This document shows positions 9,781 through 18,043 of a stretch of DNA of 64,000 nucleotides, piece after piece (position 1 is the stretch's first letter; every line of letters starts with the position of its first letter). The position numbers and the translations under genes were made by a program. The notes beneath the pieces were generated by a model. That model was not told the origin of the DNA. It saw only the letters and a list, made by a program, of their open reading frames with translations, and searched no databases. The stretch lies in assembly GCF_001667035.1 (NCBI RefSeq), contig NZ_LZIR01000004.1:124001-188000 (forward strand), given 5' to 3'. This DNA is from Mycobacterium sp. 852002-51057_SCH5723018 (GTDB lineage Bacteria > Actinomycetota > Actinomycetes > Mycobacteriales > Mycobacteriaceae).

Positions 9781-9786
9781 TAGAGT
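9781..9786 (+). promoter_or_regulatory. -10 element for purS-purQ
   Basis: TAGAGT about 35 nt before the purS GTG. The short leader carries a strong GAGGAGGAG ribosome site (9806-9814). Confidence 0.45.
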
Positions 9787-9820
9787 TGGGGGCCGAGCCA
9801 AACCCTGAGGAGGAGCGCCG

Positions 9821-10060
9821 GTGAGCCGGGTGGTCGTTCATGTGATGCCCAAAGCGGAGATTCTCGACCCGCAGGGTCAGGCGATTGTCGGCGCGCTGGG
9901 TCGGCTCGGACACCCCGGGATCTCAGATGTGCGGCAGGGCAAGAGGTTTGAGCTGGAGGTCGACGACACCGTCGATGACTCGACGCTCGCCGAGATCGCG
10001 GAGTCGCTGTTGGCCAACACCGTGATCGAGGACTGGACGATCAGCCGGGACGCGCAGTGA
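9821..10060 (+). CDS. purS: FGAM synthase subunit PurS
   Basis: 79-aa subunit that bridges PurQ and PurL in the three-part formylglycinamidine ribonucleotide synthetase. The opening [18 protein letters not shown] and the IEDW near the C-terminus are diagnostic. The GTG at 9821 follows AGGAGGAG with correct spacing. Its TGA overlaps the purQ GTG, so synthesis is coupled. The third subunit, purL, lies 24 kb away at 34.6 kb. Confidence 0.95.
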   Translation: MSRVVVHVMPKAEILDPQGQAIVGALGRLGHPGISDVRQGKRFELEVDDTVDDSTLAEIAESLLANTVIEDWTISRDAQ

Positions 10061-10731
10061 GGGCACGCATCGGCGTCATCACCTTTCCCGGCACGCTTGA
10101 CGACGTGGACGCGGCCCGCGCGGCGCGCCGCGTCGGCGCCGAGGCGATCGCCCTGTGGCACGCCGACGCCGACCTCAGGGCGGTCGACGCCGTGGTGGTG
10201 CCTGGTGGCTTTTCCTACGGTGACTACCTGCGGGCCGGCGCCATCGCCAGGTTCGCCCCGGTGATGGCCGAGGTGGTCGGCGCCGCCGGGCGTGGCATGC
10301 CGGTGTTGGGGATCTGCAACGGTTTTCAGGTGCTCTGTGAGGCCGGCCTGCTGCCCGGCGCCCTGACCCGCAACGCGGGGTTGCACTTCATCTGCCGCGA
10401 CGTGTGGCTGCGCGTGGCGTCGACCTCGACGGCTTGGACGTCGCGTTTCGAGCCCGAGGCCGACCTGCTGGTGCCGCTGAAGTCCGGCGAGGGCCGCTAC
10501 GTGGCGCCGCAGAATGTGCTCGACGAGCTGGAGGGTGACGGCCGGGTGGTGTTCCGCTACCACGACAACCCCAACGGCTCGCTGCACGACATCGCCGGCG
10601 TCAGTTCCGCCAACGGCCGCGTCGTCGGGCTGATGCCGCATCCCGAGCACGCCATCGAAGCGCTGACCGGCCCGTCCGACGACGGGCTGGGCCTGTTCTA
10701 TTCGGCGCTGGACGCCGTGCTGGCCGCCTGA
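10057..10731 (+). CDS. purQ: FGAM synthase glutaminase subunit PurQ
   Basis: 224-aa class I glutamine amidotransferase that supplies ammonia to PurL. The nucleophile elbow [10 protein letters not shown] carries the catalytic Cys (about residue 88), and MPHPEHA near residue 193 carries the His and Glu of the triad. [13 protein letters not shown] is typical of PurQ. The GTG start overlaps the purS stop by 4 nt. The last 34 bp overlap the convergent WS/DGAT gene. Confidence 0.96.
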   Translation: MRARIGVITFPGTLDDVDAARAARRVGAEAIALWHADADLRAVDAVVVPGGFSYGDYLRAGAIARFAPVMAEVVGAAGRGMPVLGICNGFQVLCEAGLLPGALTRNAGLHFICRDVWLRVASTSTAWTSRFEPEADLLVPLKSGEGRYVAPQNVLDELEGDGRVVFRYHDNPNGSLHDIAGVSSANGRVVGLMPHPEHAIEALTGPSDDGLGLFYSALDAVLAA

Positions 10732-12107
10732 GCGGAAACCCCTGCGGCGCCGCGCAATTCGGTGAAGGCCGCGGTAAGTGCGTCGGTCGCCTCGTGCGGG
10801 TCGTGAAACGTCAGGTCGTCGGTAAGCACTGCGATGCCGAGCTGGTCGACGTAACTCCACACGGTGATGTTCACCGGGGCGCCCGGCGAAAGCACGCCGG
10901 TGGAGTAGATCTCGCTGACCGTCGCCCCCCCGAAGTGCCCGCGCTCCCGCGGTCCCACGACGCTGGACACCGCGACGTTCATCATTTTGTTCGGCGCCTC
11001 GCGCAAGGCCAGCCACCGAAACGCGGCCGGGGCCAACGCCGCCGGCAGGTACGCCATCATCCGCCCGTAGAGCCGGGGCCCGAGGATTTCGTGGTCTTCC
11101 TTGCCAATTCGGGTCGCCAGCGCGACGAGACGCGCCCGTTCGATCGGGTCCGCGATGTGCACAGGCAGCGAAATCGACAGACCGCTGAGCTCGTTGCCGG
11201 TGATCCGGTCCGACTTGTCGGTGGCGGTGGGCACGGATGCGATGATCGGCCGCTCCGCGGCGCCGTCATAGGCCAACAACAGGTTCCGCAGTCCGCCCGC
11301 CGCCGTCGCCAGCACCAGGTCGTTCATCGTGACGCCCAGCGCCTTGGCGGTGGCCTTCACGCCGGCCAGCGGCAGCGCCGCACTGGCGAACCGCCGTCGG
11401 GGTGACACCACATGGTTCAAAAAGGTCGGCGGTGCGTCGAAGGCCTCGGCCAGGTCCGGGTGGGCACCGCGCTGCCGGGACCGTCGGCGCACCCGCGCCA
11501 ACCCCACGGCCGCGTCCCTGATCAGACGCGGAAGTTCGACGAGTTGGCGGGCGTGGTCGCGGGCCGCGGCGCGCAGCAGCTCACCGGCGGACGGCGTCAC
11601 GCCGGCTTCGTCGTTGTCGCGCTCGTCGGCCGGCGCGTCCTCGAGATCCATCGCGCGTGCCAGCAAATTGACCGAGGCGACGCCGTCGGCCAGCGCGTGA
11701 TGAATCTTGCCGATCACCGCGAATCGGCCGCCGGCCAGCCCCTCGGCGAAATGGAACTCCCACAGCGGGCGGCTGCGGTCCAGCGGCGTGGAGGCCACCT
11801 CGCCGATGACGCCGTCGAGCTCGCGGCGGCCCCCGGGTGCCGGCACCTGGACCCGGCGCAGGTGGTAGTCAAGATCGACCTCGCAATTCTCTTGCCACAT
11901 CGGGTGATGCAGCCGCCAGGGGAGGTCCACGAGCTTGTAGCGCAACGGTTCCAGCAGATGCAACCGCCGACGCACGTGGTGCCGGAAGGCCTCGAAACCG
12001 AAGTCGCCGTCGGAGGGGTCGATGACCGCCACCTTCAGGGTGTGCGTGTGCAGGTTGGGCGTCTCGCTGTAGAGCAGCATCGCGTCCATGCCGTTGAGTC
12101 GTTTCAC
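10698..12107 (-). CDS. Wax ester synthase/diacylglycerol acyltransferase (WS/DGAT)
   Basis: 469-aa bifunctional acyltransferase that makes triacylglycerol or wax esters from acyl-CoA. It begins [17 protein letters not shown], typical of mycobacterial Tgs proteins. The catalytic KIHHALADG (HHxxxDG) is near residue 137. The late [10 protein letters not shown] matches the family's conserved PLW/NVxxSNVPGP-type block with Ser variants. The next gene upstream on the same strand is a PlsC-type acyltransferase 30 nt away, so the pair probably forms a lipid-storage operon. The 3' end overlaps purQ by 34 bp. Confidence 0.92.
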   Translation of the reverse strand: MKRLNGMDAMLLYSETPNLHTHTLKVAVIDPSDGDFGFEAFRHHVRRRLHLLEPLRYKLVDLPWRLHHPMWQENCEVDLDYHLRRVQVPAPGGRRELDGVIGEVASTPLDRSRPLWEFHFAEGLAGGRFAVIGKIHHALADGVASVNLLARAMDLEDAPADERDNDEAGVTPSAGELLRAAARDHARQLVELPRLIRDAAVGLARVRRRSRQRGAHPDLAEAFDAPPTFLNHVVSPRRRFASAALPLAGVKATAKALGVTMNDLVLATAAGGLRNLLLAYDGAAERPIIASVPTATDKSDRITGNELSGLSISLPVHIADPIERARLVALATRIGKEDHEILGPRLYGRMMAYLPAALAPAAFRWLALREAPNKMMNVAVSSVVGPRERGHFGGATVSEIYSTGVLSPGAPVNITVWSYVDQLGIAVLTDDLTFHDPHEATDALTAAFTELRGAAGVSAQAASTASSAE

Positions 12108-12137
12108 GACGCCACCTCGCGCCCCGCGGGCTTTCAG

Positions 12138-12953
12138 TCAGCCCAGGATTGGGAATCGGCGCTGATCGGCCAGCCGCTTGAGCCCGGCCTCCATCACCGC
12201 GCGCACGTGGGCATCAACCTCGTCCACGTCCGGGTCGCTGCCGAAGCGAGCGGTGACGTCGATCGGCTCGAGGACCTCGGCGACGATCTTGGCCGGCAGC
12301 GGCACGTTGGGCGGGAAGACCACGCTGAGCCCGAACGGGAAGCCGAAGCTGACCGGCAGGATATCGATTCGGGCCTTGCTGAGCCCCAGCCTGCGGGCCA
12401 GCCAGTGGCCGCGGCTGAGGAACAGCTGGGTCTCCTGCCCGCCGATCGACACGGTGGGCACAATGGGCACCCCGGCTTCGATGGCGGTCCGCACGTAGCC
12501 CGTGCGGCCATTGAAGTCGATGGTGTTCGCGCTCAACGTCGGCCGGTAGGAGTCGTAGTCGCCGCCGGGAAACACCAGCACTACCGCGCCCGAATGCAAA
12601 GCGGCGGCGGCATTTTCGCGGCTCGCCTCGATAACCCCGAGGCGACGCAGCCAGCCGTCCATCGGTCCCAAAAACACCCCGTAGTGGGCCAGCGTGTAGA
12701 GGGGCCGGTCGTAGCCGAAGTGGTCGTAGAAGGCCGGAGCGAAGATGAACACGTCGGGCGTCATCATGCCCCCCGAGTGGTTGGACACCACCAGAGCGCC
12801 ACCGGCCGAGGGTATGCGGTCCACGTTTCGTACCTCGGCGCGGTACCACCGCTTGACCAGTGGCCCGATCGTTTTGGCGATCTGCCTTGCGAAGCTCGGG
12901 TCCCATTTCGCGGTCTCGTGATTGTCGGCCGCCTTGCCCCTGCTGGCGTTCAT
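12138..12953 (-). CDS. Lysophospholipid/glycerol acyltransferase family protein
   Basis: 271-aa PlsC-superfamily acyltransferase. A cationic start is followed by VRNVDRIPSAGGALVVSNHSGGMMTPD (motif I), then VLVFPGGDYDSYRP (motif III type, with FPGG) and GVPIVPTVSIGG (motif IV, substrate pocket). Motif I has seven residues between His and Asp rather than the usual four, a variant known in actinobacterial relatives. It sits 30 nt upstream of the WS/DGAT gene and probably supplies acylated glycerol intermediates. Membrane-associated; exact acceptor unknown. Confidence 0.85.
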   Translation of the reverse strand: MNASRGKAADNHETAKWDPSFARQIAKTIGPLVKRWYRAEVRNVDRIPSAGGALVVSNHSGGMMTPDVFIFAPAFYDHFGYDRPLYTLAHYGVFLGPMDGWLRRLGVIEASRENAAAALHSGAVVLVFPGGDYDSYRPTLSANTIDFNGRTGYVRTAIEAGVPIVPTVSIGGQETQLFLSRGHWLARRLGLSKARIDILPVSFGFPFGLSVVFPPNVPLPAKIVAEVLEPIDVTARFGSDPDVDEVDAHVRAVMEAGLKRLADQRRFPILG

Positions 12954-13109
12954 GGTTCACCCTCGATGATTTGCCGGTCGTGTTCGCGCATTTGATGTTG
13001 ATTGCCGGTGTGACGCCCGTCTCAAACCTCAGGGCCGATATGGCATATGGTACTCTCGTTTTAGGAGAATGACATATTCATTTGCTGCAGGGGGAGTAAT
13101 CCGGAGGAG

Positions 13110-14186
13110 ATGTCGGAACGGGTCCTTGTCACAGGGGGTTTCGGGCTGGTCGGCTCGCAGACCGTCCGCAGGTTGGTTGCCGACGGTCACGGTGTCGTCG
13201 CCACCGACCTGGGGACCCGCGGGCAGCGCAAAGCCGCCGGGCGCTTGCCGGCCGGTGCCCAGGCGTACTGGGCGGACCTGACCGACGCGGCCCAGGTCGA
13301 CCGTCTCGTCGCCGACACGTCGCCGACGGTGATCATCCATCTGGCCGCGGTAATCCCGCCGGTGATCTATCGTCGCGCCGCCCTGGCCCGCCGCGTCAAC
13401 GTCGACGCCACCGTGGCGCTGCTGCGCGCCACGCAGTCCTGCCCGGGTCCGGTGCGCTTCATCCAAGCTTCGAGCAATGCCGTGCACGGCTCCCGCAACC
13501 CGCACCGGCACCCCGGGCTACTCCGTGCGGACACCCCGCTGCGGCCGGCGGATCTCTACGGCGCACACAAGGCCGAGGTCGAACAACGCGTCCGATCCTC
13601 GGGCCTTGAGTGGGTGCTCTTGCGCCTGGCCGGGGTCATGAGCACCGAGCCGGGGGCGATGCCTTTCAGCGTCGATGCGCTCTTCTTCGAGAGCGCGCTG
13701 CCGACCGACGGCCGCATCCACACGATCGACGTTCGTGACGCCGCAATCGCGTTCGCCGGCGCGGTCACCGCCGATGTTGCCGGTGAAATCCTGCTGATCG
13801 GTGGAGACGAGTCGCACTTGCTTCGGCAGGGGGACGTCGGCAAGGCGCTGGCCGCCGCCCAGGGCTTGGTGAACGTCCTGCCCGGGGGCCGTCCGGGCGA
13901 CCCCGACAGCGACGACGACTGGTTTGTGACCGACTGGATGGACACTACCCGCGCGCAGCAGGCGCTGCGGTTCCAGCGCCACCCCTGGCCGGACATGCTC
14001 GCCGAAATGCGCGCCGCCGCCGGGTGGCGCCGCCGCCCGATGCGGCTGCTTTCGCCGCTCGCCCGGGCGTTTCTCAAACGCCGTGCTGCGTACCGGAATA
14101 CGCCCGGGCGCTACGCCGACCCATGGGGCGCGATCCGGGCCACGCTGGGCGAGCCCCGGCCCGACACAGCGGGCCGCACCGAGTAG
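13110..14186 (+). CDS. NAD(P)-dependent epimerase/dehydratase (extended SDR)
   Basis: 358-aa extended short-chain dehydrogenase. The Rossmann motif VLVTGGFGLVGSQTVRRL occupies residues 5-22. A DxxD-type acidic pair follows the second strand (ATDLGTR). The active site has the Tyr-Lys pair in DLYGAHKAEVE near residue 153 and an upstream SSN that can supply Ser. This matches sugar-nucleotide epimerase/dehydratase relatives, though substrates range from sugars to sterols. The ATG at 13110 follows GGAGGAG. The upstream intergenic region holds an AT-rich palindrome (13038-13048). Confidence 0.85.
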   Translation: MSERVLVTGGFGLVGSQTVRRLVADGHGVVATDLGTRGQRKAAGRLPAGAQAYWADLTDAAQVDRLVADTSPTVIIHLAAVIPPVIYRRAALARRVNVDATVALLRATQSCPGPVRFIQASSNAVHGSRNPHRHPGLLRADTPLRPADLYGAHKAEVEQRVRSSGLEWVLLRLAGVMSTEPGAMPFSVDALFFESALPTDGRIHTIDVRDAAIAFAGAVTADVAGEILLIGGDESHLLRQGDVGKALAAAQGLVNVLPGGRPGDPDSDDDWFVTDWMDTTRAQQALRFQRHPWPDMLAEMRAAAGWRRRPMRLLSPLARAFLKRRAAYRNTPGRYADPWGAIRATLGEPRPDTAGRTE

Positions 14187-14207
14187 CCGGCCGCGACGGC
14201 CGAAGCG

Positions 14208-14678
14208 TCAGCCGGCGTCGCGGAGCAACGGCTGTGCCGTCGACGGCAGCTCGACGACCGGGGCCAACTGTCCGAAGAAATCGATCGCGTCTGCGATGGT
14301 TCCGTCGACAAAGGAAGCGAAATCCTCGAAAGACACGCCGTCCCGGATCCAGTGGGACCGGCGGGCCACCACGCCGATGCGCTGCGGATCGGACGAGCCG
14401 TGCACGACCGCGACGACCTCGCGATTCTGCTCGTTCCAGGTGTTGGCGAAGTGCATCAGCCACGGACGGTCGGTGGCGGGAAAGAAGCAAGACGGCATCA
14501 CCCGAATGATCAACACGTCGCCGTGCGCGGGGCAAGCCTCGAGGTGGACGTGTAGCCGGCGCGGACGGGTGTTGGCGACGTAGAAGAATTCGCCGTCGTG
14601 CTGGCCGCGGAAATAACGGCTGCCGCGCGTGCGCAGGTAGCGTTCGATCAGGTCGGCGCAGAGCCGCTCACTCGTCAT
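14208..14678 (-). CDS. YbjN domain-containing protein
   Basis: 156-aa cytosolic protein with the YbjN/type III chaperone-like fold: an N-terminal helix (ERLCADLIERYLRTRG), two-stranded segments with FYVANTRPRRLHVHLEA, a LMHFANTWNEQN block, and a late helix FEDFASFVDGTIADAIDFFGQL. Members are common small actinobacterial proteins of unknown role. ATG at 14678. It converges on the epimerase gene and lies 99 nt beyond the P450 stop on the same strand. Confidence 0.72.
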   Translation of the reverse strand: MTSERLCADLIERYLRTRGSRYFRGQHDGEFFYVANTRPRRLHVHLEACPAHGDVLIIRVMPSCFFPATDRPWLMHFANTWNEQNREVVAVVHGSSDPQRIGVVARRSHWIRDGVSFEDFASFVDGTIADAIDFFGQLAPVVELPSTAQPLLRDAG

Positions 14679-14777
14679 GAGGTTGATGGTGAGGCCGGCG
14701 GCTTTGCGGATCCTTGGAGCCGAGCCAGTCGGCTCCGAAGAAATTGTTGAGAATTGGCTGAGCCGGCGGTGCCGCCC

Positions 14778-15986
14778 TCAGGGCAGCACACGTACTGGAA
14801 CGTTGGACCAGCCCGCGACATTCTGCATCGTCACCCGTTTGCAACGGTCCCATATCACTTCGTACCGCGGCATCAGGTCTAGCAGCTTGTTCAGTGCTAT
14901 CGCGCTTTCCAAGCGGGCCAGTGCGGCGCCCAGGCAGCTGTGCACGCCATAGCCGAAGCCGAGGTTCTGCGCCTCGTTGCGGTCGCGGTCGATGTCGAAT
15001 TTGTCGGCGTCCGTGAAGGCGTCGGGATCGCGGTTGGCCGAGCCACCCAGCAGGAATACCGGTTTGCCGGCGGGAATCGTAACGCCGTGCAAGTGAACGT
15101 CTTTGAGGGAGAAGCGGACGTTGTACTGGGCGGGCGCCTCGTACCGCAGCACCTCCTCGATCGCGGCCGGCACCTTGGCGCGGTCGTCGAGCAGCTTTTG
15201 CCACTGTGCGGGGTTGCGCGCGAACTGGACGATCGCGTTGCCGATCAGCTTGGTGACGGTCTCGGCGCCGGCGCCGCCCAGAAGCGTTGCGAATCCGGTG
15301 ATCTCGATGTCGTCGAGGCTTGTGTTGCCGCCGTCGTCGCGCTGCACCTCCGCGGCGATGAGGCCGCTGATCATGTCGTCCCGCGGCTCTTTGCGCCGTT
15401 CCTGGATCAAGTTGTAATAGAACACACCGAGCTGGGTGACCGCCTCCCAATTGGTTTCGTCCATCTCGAGTTGACCCGGCTCGCGATGCAACGACGTGTC
15501 GACCCAATGCCGAATCTGTTGTCGCTGCTCGGTCGGCACCCCGAGGACCGTGCTGATTACCTCGACGGGGAACAGCGCCGAGAAGTCGGCCACCACGTCG
15601 AACTGCTTGGGATCGACCCGCTCCAGCTGATAGTCGATCAGCTCGGTGACGGTGTCTTTCATCGCGGAGATCGCGCGCGGCGTGAAGACCTTGTTGACGA
15701 GGCTCCGCATGCGCCGATGCTCGGGAGGATCCATGAAGATCATCGACTTGGCCTCCGGCGGAAGGGTGTCCTGCTTGACCATGGCCAGATCGATCCCGCG
15801 GGCCGACGAATACGTCTCATAATCCTTGAACGCGGTCGCGACATCCTGGTGGCGGGTCAGCGCGTAGAAATCGTGCTCCTCGTTGTAGTAGACCGGCGCC
15901 TCCTCGCGCATCCGCCGGTACGTCGGATACGGGTCGGTGAAGAACTCCTCCGAGAATGGGTCGAAGACCAGGTGCGTGGCCGTCAT
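14778..15986 (-). CDS. Cytochrome P450
   Basis: 402-aa bacterial P450 monooxygenase. Landmarks are the I-helix AGAET near residues 239-243 (oxygen activation), EEVLR with the ExxR pair E278/R281, and the heme loop FGYGVHSCLGAALAR with Cys351. Length and layout match soluble class I P450s, which need ferredoxin and reductase. No ferredoxin gene is adjacent. The promoter region carries a 28-bp near-palindrome (16002-16029), so expression is probably regulated. The CYP family number and substrate cannot be assigned from sequence alone. Confidence 0.95.
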   Translation of the reverse strand: MTATHLVFDPFSEEFFTDPYPTYRRMREEAPVYYNEEHDFYALTRHQDVATAFKDYETYSSARGIDLAMVKQDTLPPEAKSMIFMDPPEHRRMRSLVNKVFTPRAISAMKDTVTELIDYQLERVDPKQFDVVADFSALFPVEVISTVLGVPTEQRQQIRHWVDTSLHREPGQLEMDETNWEAVTQLGVFYYNLIQERRKEPRDDMISGLIAAEVQRDDGGNTSLDDIEITGFATLLGGAGAETVTKLIGNAIVQFARNPAQWQKLLDDRAKVPAAIEEVLRYEAPAQYNVRFSLKDVHLHGVTIPAGKPVFLLGGSANRDPDAFTDADKFDIDRDRNEAQNLGFGYGVHSCLGAALARLESAIALNKLLDLMPRYEVIWDRCKRVTMQNVAGWSNVPVRVLP

Positions 15987-16001
15987 GGCGCCTCCTCGCC
16001 G

Positions 16002-16029
16002 CTAATGCTGAGCACCTGCTTAGCATTAG
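16002..16029. promoter_or_regulatory. 28-bp palindromic operator at the P450 gene
   Basis: Near-perfect inverted repeat with 13-nt arms. The outer arms are CTAATGCT and AGCATTAG. It contains two TGCTnAGCA units (16006-16014 and 16017-16025) whose centres are 11 bp apart. It ends 16 bp upstream of the P450 ATG, a good position for a repressor. Confidence 0.7.
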
Positions 16030-16079
16030 GTCTATCCCGCGGTCAAGGTGGGCCGGCCTTTAACGGTGATCCGGTTCGG

Positions 16080-16490
16080 TCAGTCCAAGTCGATCCGCAC
16101 GGTCAGCAGCTCGGTGCCGAGCGCGCGCACCATCGAGCTGTTGAAGCGCGGCAGTCTCGCCAACCGGGCCCGCGAGTTGTCGTCGGGCAACGGAACCGCG
16201 GTCCCGGTACGCCAGCGGCCGCGAATGCGAAGCCGAACCTTGTTGTTGGCCTTAATGTTTCGAACGTAGTCCGAGGCCCCGCCGTGGTCGGACACCAGCC
16301 AGAAGGTGGCGCCCTCGAGCCGCCCACCTATCGGGGTGCGTCGCGGCTGCCCGCTGACGCGCCCGGTCGTCTCCAATAGGACTTGGGTAGGTAGCCGCCG
16401 GGTAATCGGGTTGGCGATACGTCGGTGGAAGAAGCCGGCTCGGCGGCGTTTGCGTTCGTGGGTGGCGTGAGCGGTCATGCCACCCAGCAT
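16080..16490 (-). CDS. F420-dependent nitroreductase (Ddn) family protein
   Basis: 136-aa member of the deazaflavin-dependent nitroreductase family, split beta-barrel fold. The core pattern LLETTGRVSGQPRRTPIGGRLEGATFWLVSDHGG, then NIKANNKVRLRIRGRWRTG, is typical: G-R-x-S-G-x-x-R-x-T-P and the later N-P/A-x-V segment. Members reduce quinones, nitroimidazoles and other acceptors with F420H2. An internal Met at 16478 is an alternative start. The gene is divergent from a TetR regulator 45 bp away. Substrate unknown. Confidence 0.85.
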   Translation of the reverse strand: MLGGMTAHATHERKRRRAGFFHRRIANPITRRLPTQVLLETTGRVSGQPRRTPIGGRLEGATFWLVSDHGGASDYVRNIKANNKVRLRIRGRWRTGTAVPLPDDNSRARLARLPRFNSSMVRALGTELLTVRIDLD

Positions 16491-16523
16491 TGCCGAGACT
16501 CACGGTCTCGTCAATGGGCGCGC

Positions 16524-16529
16524 TACCCT
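16524..16529 (+). promoter_or_regulatory. -10 element of the TetR gene at 16536
   Basis: TACCCT ends 6 nt before the GTG at 16536 with no ribosome site, so another leaderless transcript is likely. Confidence 0.5.
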
Positions 16530-16535
16530 CAGGCT

Positions 16536-17132
16536 GTGACGGCGACCCAGCGCAGGCCCCATACCGGCAGCCGGCGCAACGATGCGGCGCGGGAGGCAAT
16601 CCTGGATGCGGCCGCCGAGTTGCTGGCCGCCACCGACACGGCGCCGATCACAGTGGGCGCCATCGCGGAACGGGCAGGGGTGGGCAAGCAAACGATCTAC
16701 CGCTGGTGGCCGTCGAAGAGTGGGGTTCTGCTCGACGCGATGATCCACCGCGCGCGGCAGGTGGCACCGGCGCCCGACAGCGGCGATCTGCGTACCGACC
16801 TGCGCCGGTTCCTGGGGGCCACGTTCGCCGCGGCACCCCACAACCGCAGCCTGCTGCTGGGCGTGCTGCGGGAGGCACTGGCCGATAACGCCACCATGGA
16901 TCGGCTCGCGACGTTCGCGGCCGCGCGACGCGACGAGCTCGCTCAAATCCTTGACCGAGCGCGGGCCCGCGGACAGATCCCAGGAAATCGGCCGCCCCCG
17001 ACCGTCGTCGACCAAGCGTTCGGATTACTCTGGTACCGACTAATTTTCGGCCACCAGCCGCTTGACAAGCGGGCCGCCGACGATCTGGCGACCGCGCTGA
17101 CAACGCAGCTCCAAACCACTCAGGAGGGGTGA
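16536..17132 (+). CDS. TetR/AcrR family regulator
   Basis: 198-aa regulator. The HTH spans about residues 14-60 (NDAAREAILDAAAELL, then GAIAERAGVGKQTIYRWWPSK). The YRWWPSK signature marks the branch with a TetR_C_16/33-like ligand domain. The GTG at 16536 is chosen from the -10 box just upstream and the HTH position; the open frame further upstream overlaps the divergent nitroreductase-family gene. The next gene begins at the stop codon, so it may be co-transcribed with the VOC gene. It may control the divergent Ddn-family gene. Confidence 0.85.
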   Translation: MTATQRRPHTGSRRNDAAREAILDAAAELLAATDTAPITVGAIAERAGVGKQTIYRWWPSKSGVLLDAMIHRARQVAPAPDSGDLRTDLRRFLGATFAAAPHNRSLLLGVLREALADNATMDRLATFAAARRDELAQILDRARARGQIPGNRPPPTVVDQAFGLLWYRLIFGHQPLDKRAADDLATALTTQLQTTQEG

Positions 17133-17134
17133 CG

Positions 17135-17533
17135 GTGGGATTCGCGGTCGAACGGATCGATCACATTGTCCTCAATTGCAACGACGTCGAGTCCACCGCG
17201 TCGTGGTATGAGCGGGTTCTCGGCATGCGGCGCGAGACGTTCGGGCCGGCCAACAGGATCGCACTGCGATTCGGCGATCAGAAACTCAACCTGCGACCTA
17301 CCGGGGCGCTGGCCGACGACCCGGACTGGGTCACCGGGGCGGTGGAAGCGGCCGGTTCGGAGGATTTGTGCTTCGTCACGCGCAGCAGCCCGGACGACGT
17401 GCGCGCCCATCTCGCCGAGTGCGGGGTGGAGATCGTCTCTGGGCCGGTGACAAAGACCGGAGCCTTGGGGGCGATGACGTCTCACTACTGCCGTGACATC
17501 GACGGCAACCTCGTGGAAATCGCCGTCTACTGA
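17135..17533 (+). CDS. VOC family protein (glyoxalase/dioxygenase superfamily)
   Basis: 132-aa single vicinal-oxygen-chelate protein made of two beta-alpha-beta-beta-beta halves. IDHIVLNCNDVESTASWYERVLGM carries the first metal His, and RDIDGNLVEIAVY carries the final Glu. The GTG at 17135 has AGGAGG 7 nt upstream (17122-17127). The GTG at 17129 overlaps the TetR stop but is too close to that site. It is probably in an operon with the TetR gene. The reaction is not predictable. Confidence 0.82.
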   Translation: MGFAVERIDHIVLNCNDVESTASWYERVLGMRRETFGPANRIALRFGDQKLNLRPTGALADDPDWVTGAVEAAGSEDLCFVTRSSPDDVRAHLAECGVEIVSGPVTKTGALGAMTSHYCRDIDGNLVEIAVY

Positions 17534-17539
17534 ACGTTT

Positions 17540-17995
17540 TTAGAGCGGATAGAGCGCCGGCAGGTTCACCACGATGGCCTCCTGGGTGCTGCGGGCGATA
17601 ACCACTTCGGCTGGTGTGCTCGGGTCGGGATTTTCCTCCCGGTGCGGCAGATAGGGAGGGATGAAGACGTAATCGCCGGGAGCGGCCGAGATGCGCACCT
17701 CTTGGACGCCGTCGTGAAACACGAACTCGGGGTTGCCGCTTCGCACATAGATCGCGGTTTCGGATTCGCCGTGATGATGGTTCGACGAGGCGGTTCCCGG
17801 TGAGGCGTGTGTCTCGCCCATCCACAGCTTTTCCGCGCCGACCGATTTGCCGCTGAGCGCGGCGAACCGCCGGAGCCCCTCCGACTGCGCGGTGTCCGAA
17901 CTGATGTCGGACGCCTTGACGTGATGCACCCGGTTGCGGGTGACTTCCGTCGCGCTGTCGTCGAAGTCAGGATGGAATCCGTCAGAGGTTCCCAC
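17540..17995 (-). CDS. Cupin domain protein
   Basis: 151-aa single-domain cupin. Motif 1 is SNHHHGESETAIYVRSG (His-rich metal site plus Glu) and motif 2 is PGDYVFIPPYLPHREENP. The GTG at 17995 is favoured over a TTG at 18013 because AAAGGAG lies 5 nt before it. It is the last gene of a minus-strand run and follows the methyltransferase by 48 nt. Cupins of this type are often dioxygenases, isomerases or regulators, so the function is open. Confidence 0.8.
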   Translation of the reverse strand: MGTSDGFHPDFDDSATEVTRNRVHHVKASDISSDTAQSEGLRRFAALSGKSVGAEKLWMGETHASPGTASSNHHHGESETAIYVRSGNPEFVFHDGVQEVRISAAPGDYVFIPPYLPHREENPDPSTPAEVVIARSTQEAIVVNLPALYPL

Positions 17996-18043
17996 GGGCA
18001 CTCCTTTCGTCAATGGTGGTCCGTCGACAATCTCGAGTTTCGG

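Noticed and set aside
13038..13048. ATATG-G-CATAT palindrome upstream of the epimerase gene
   Set aside because: Short and AT-rich; may be an operator but nothing else supports it.
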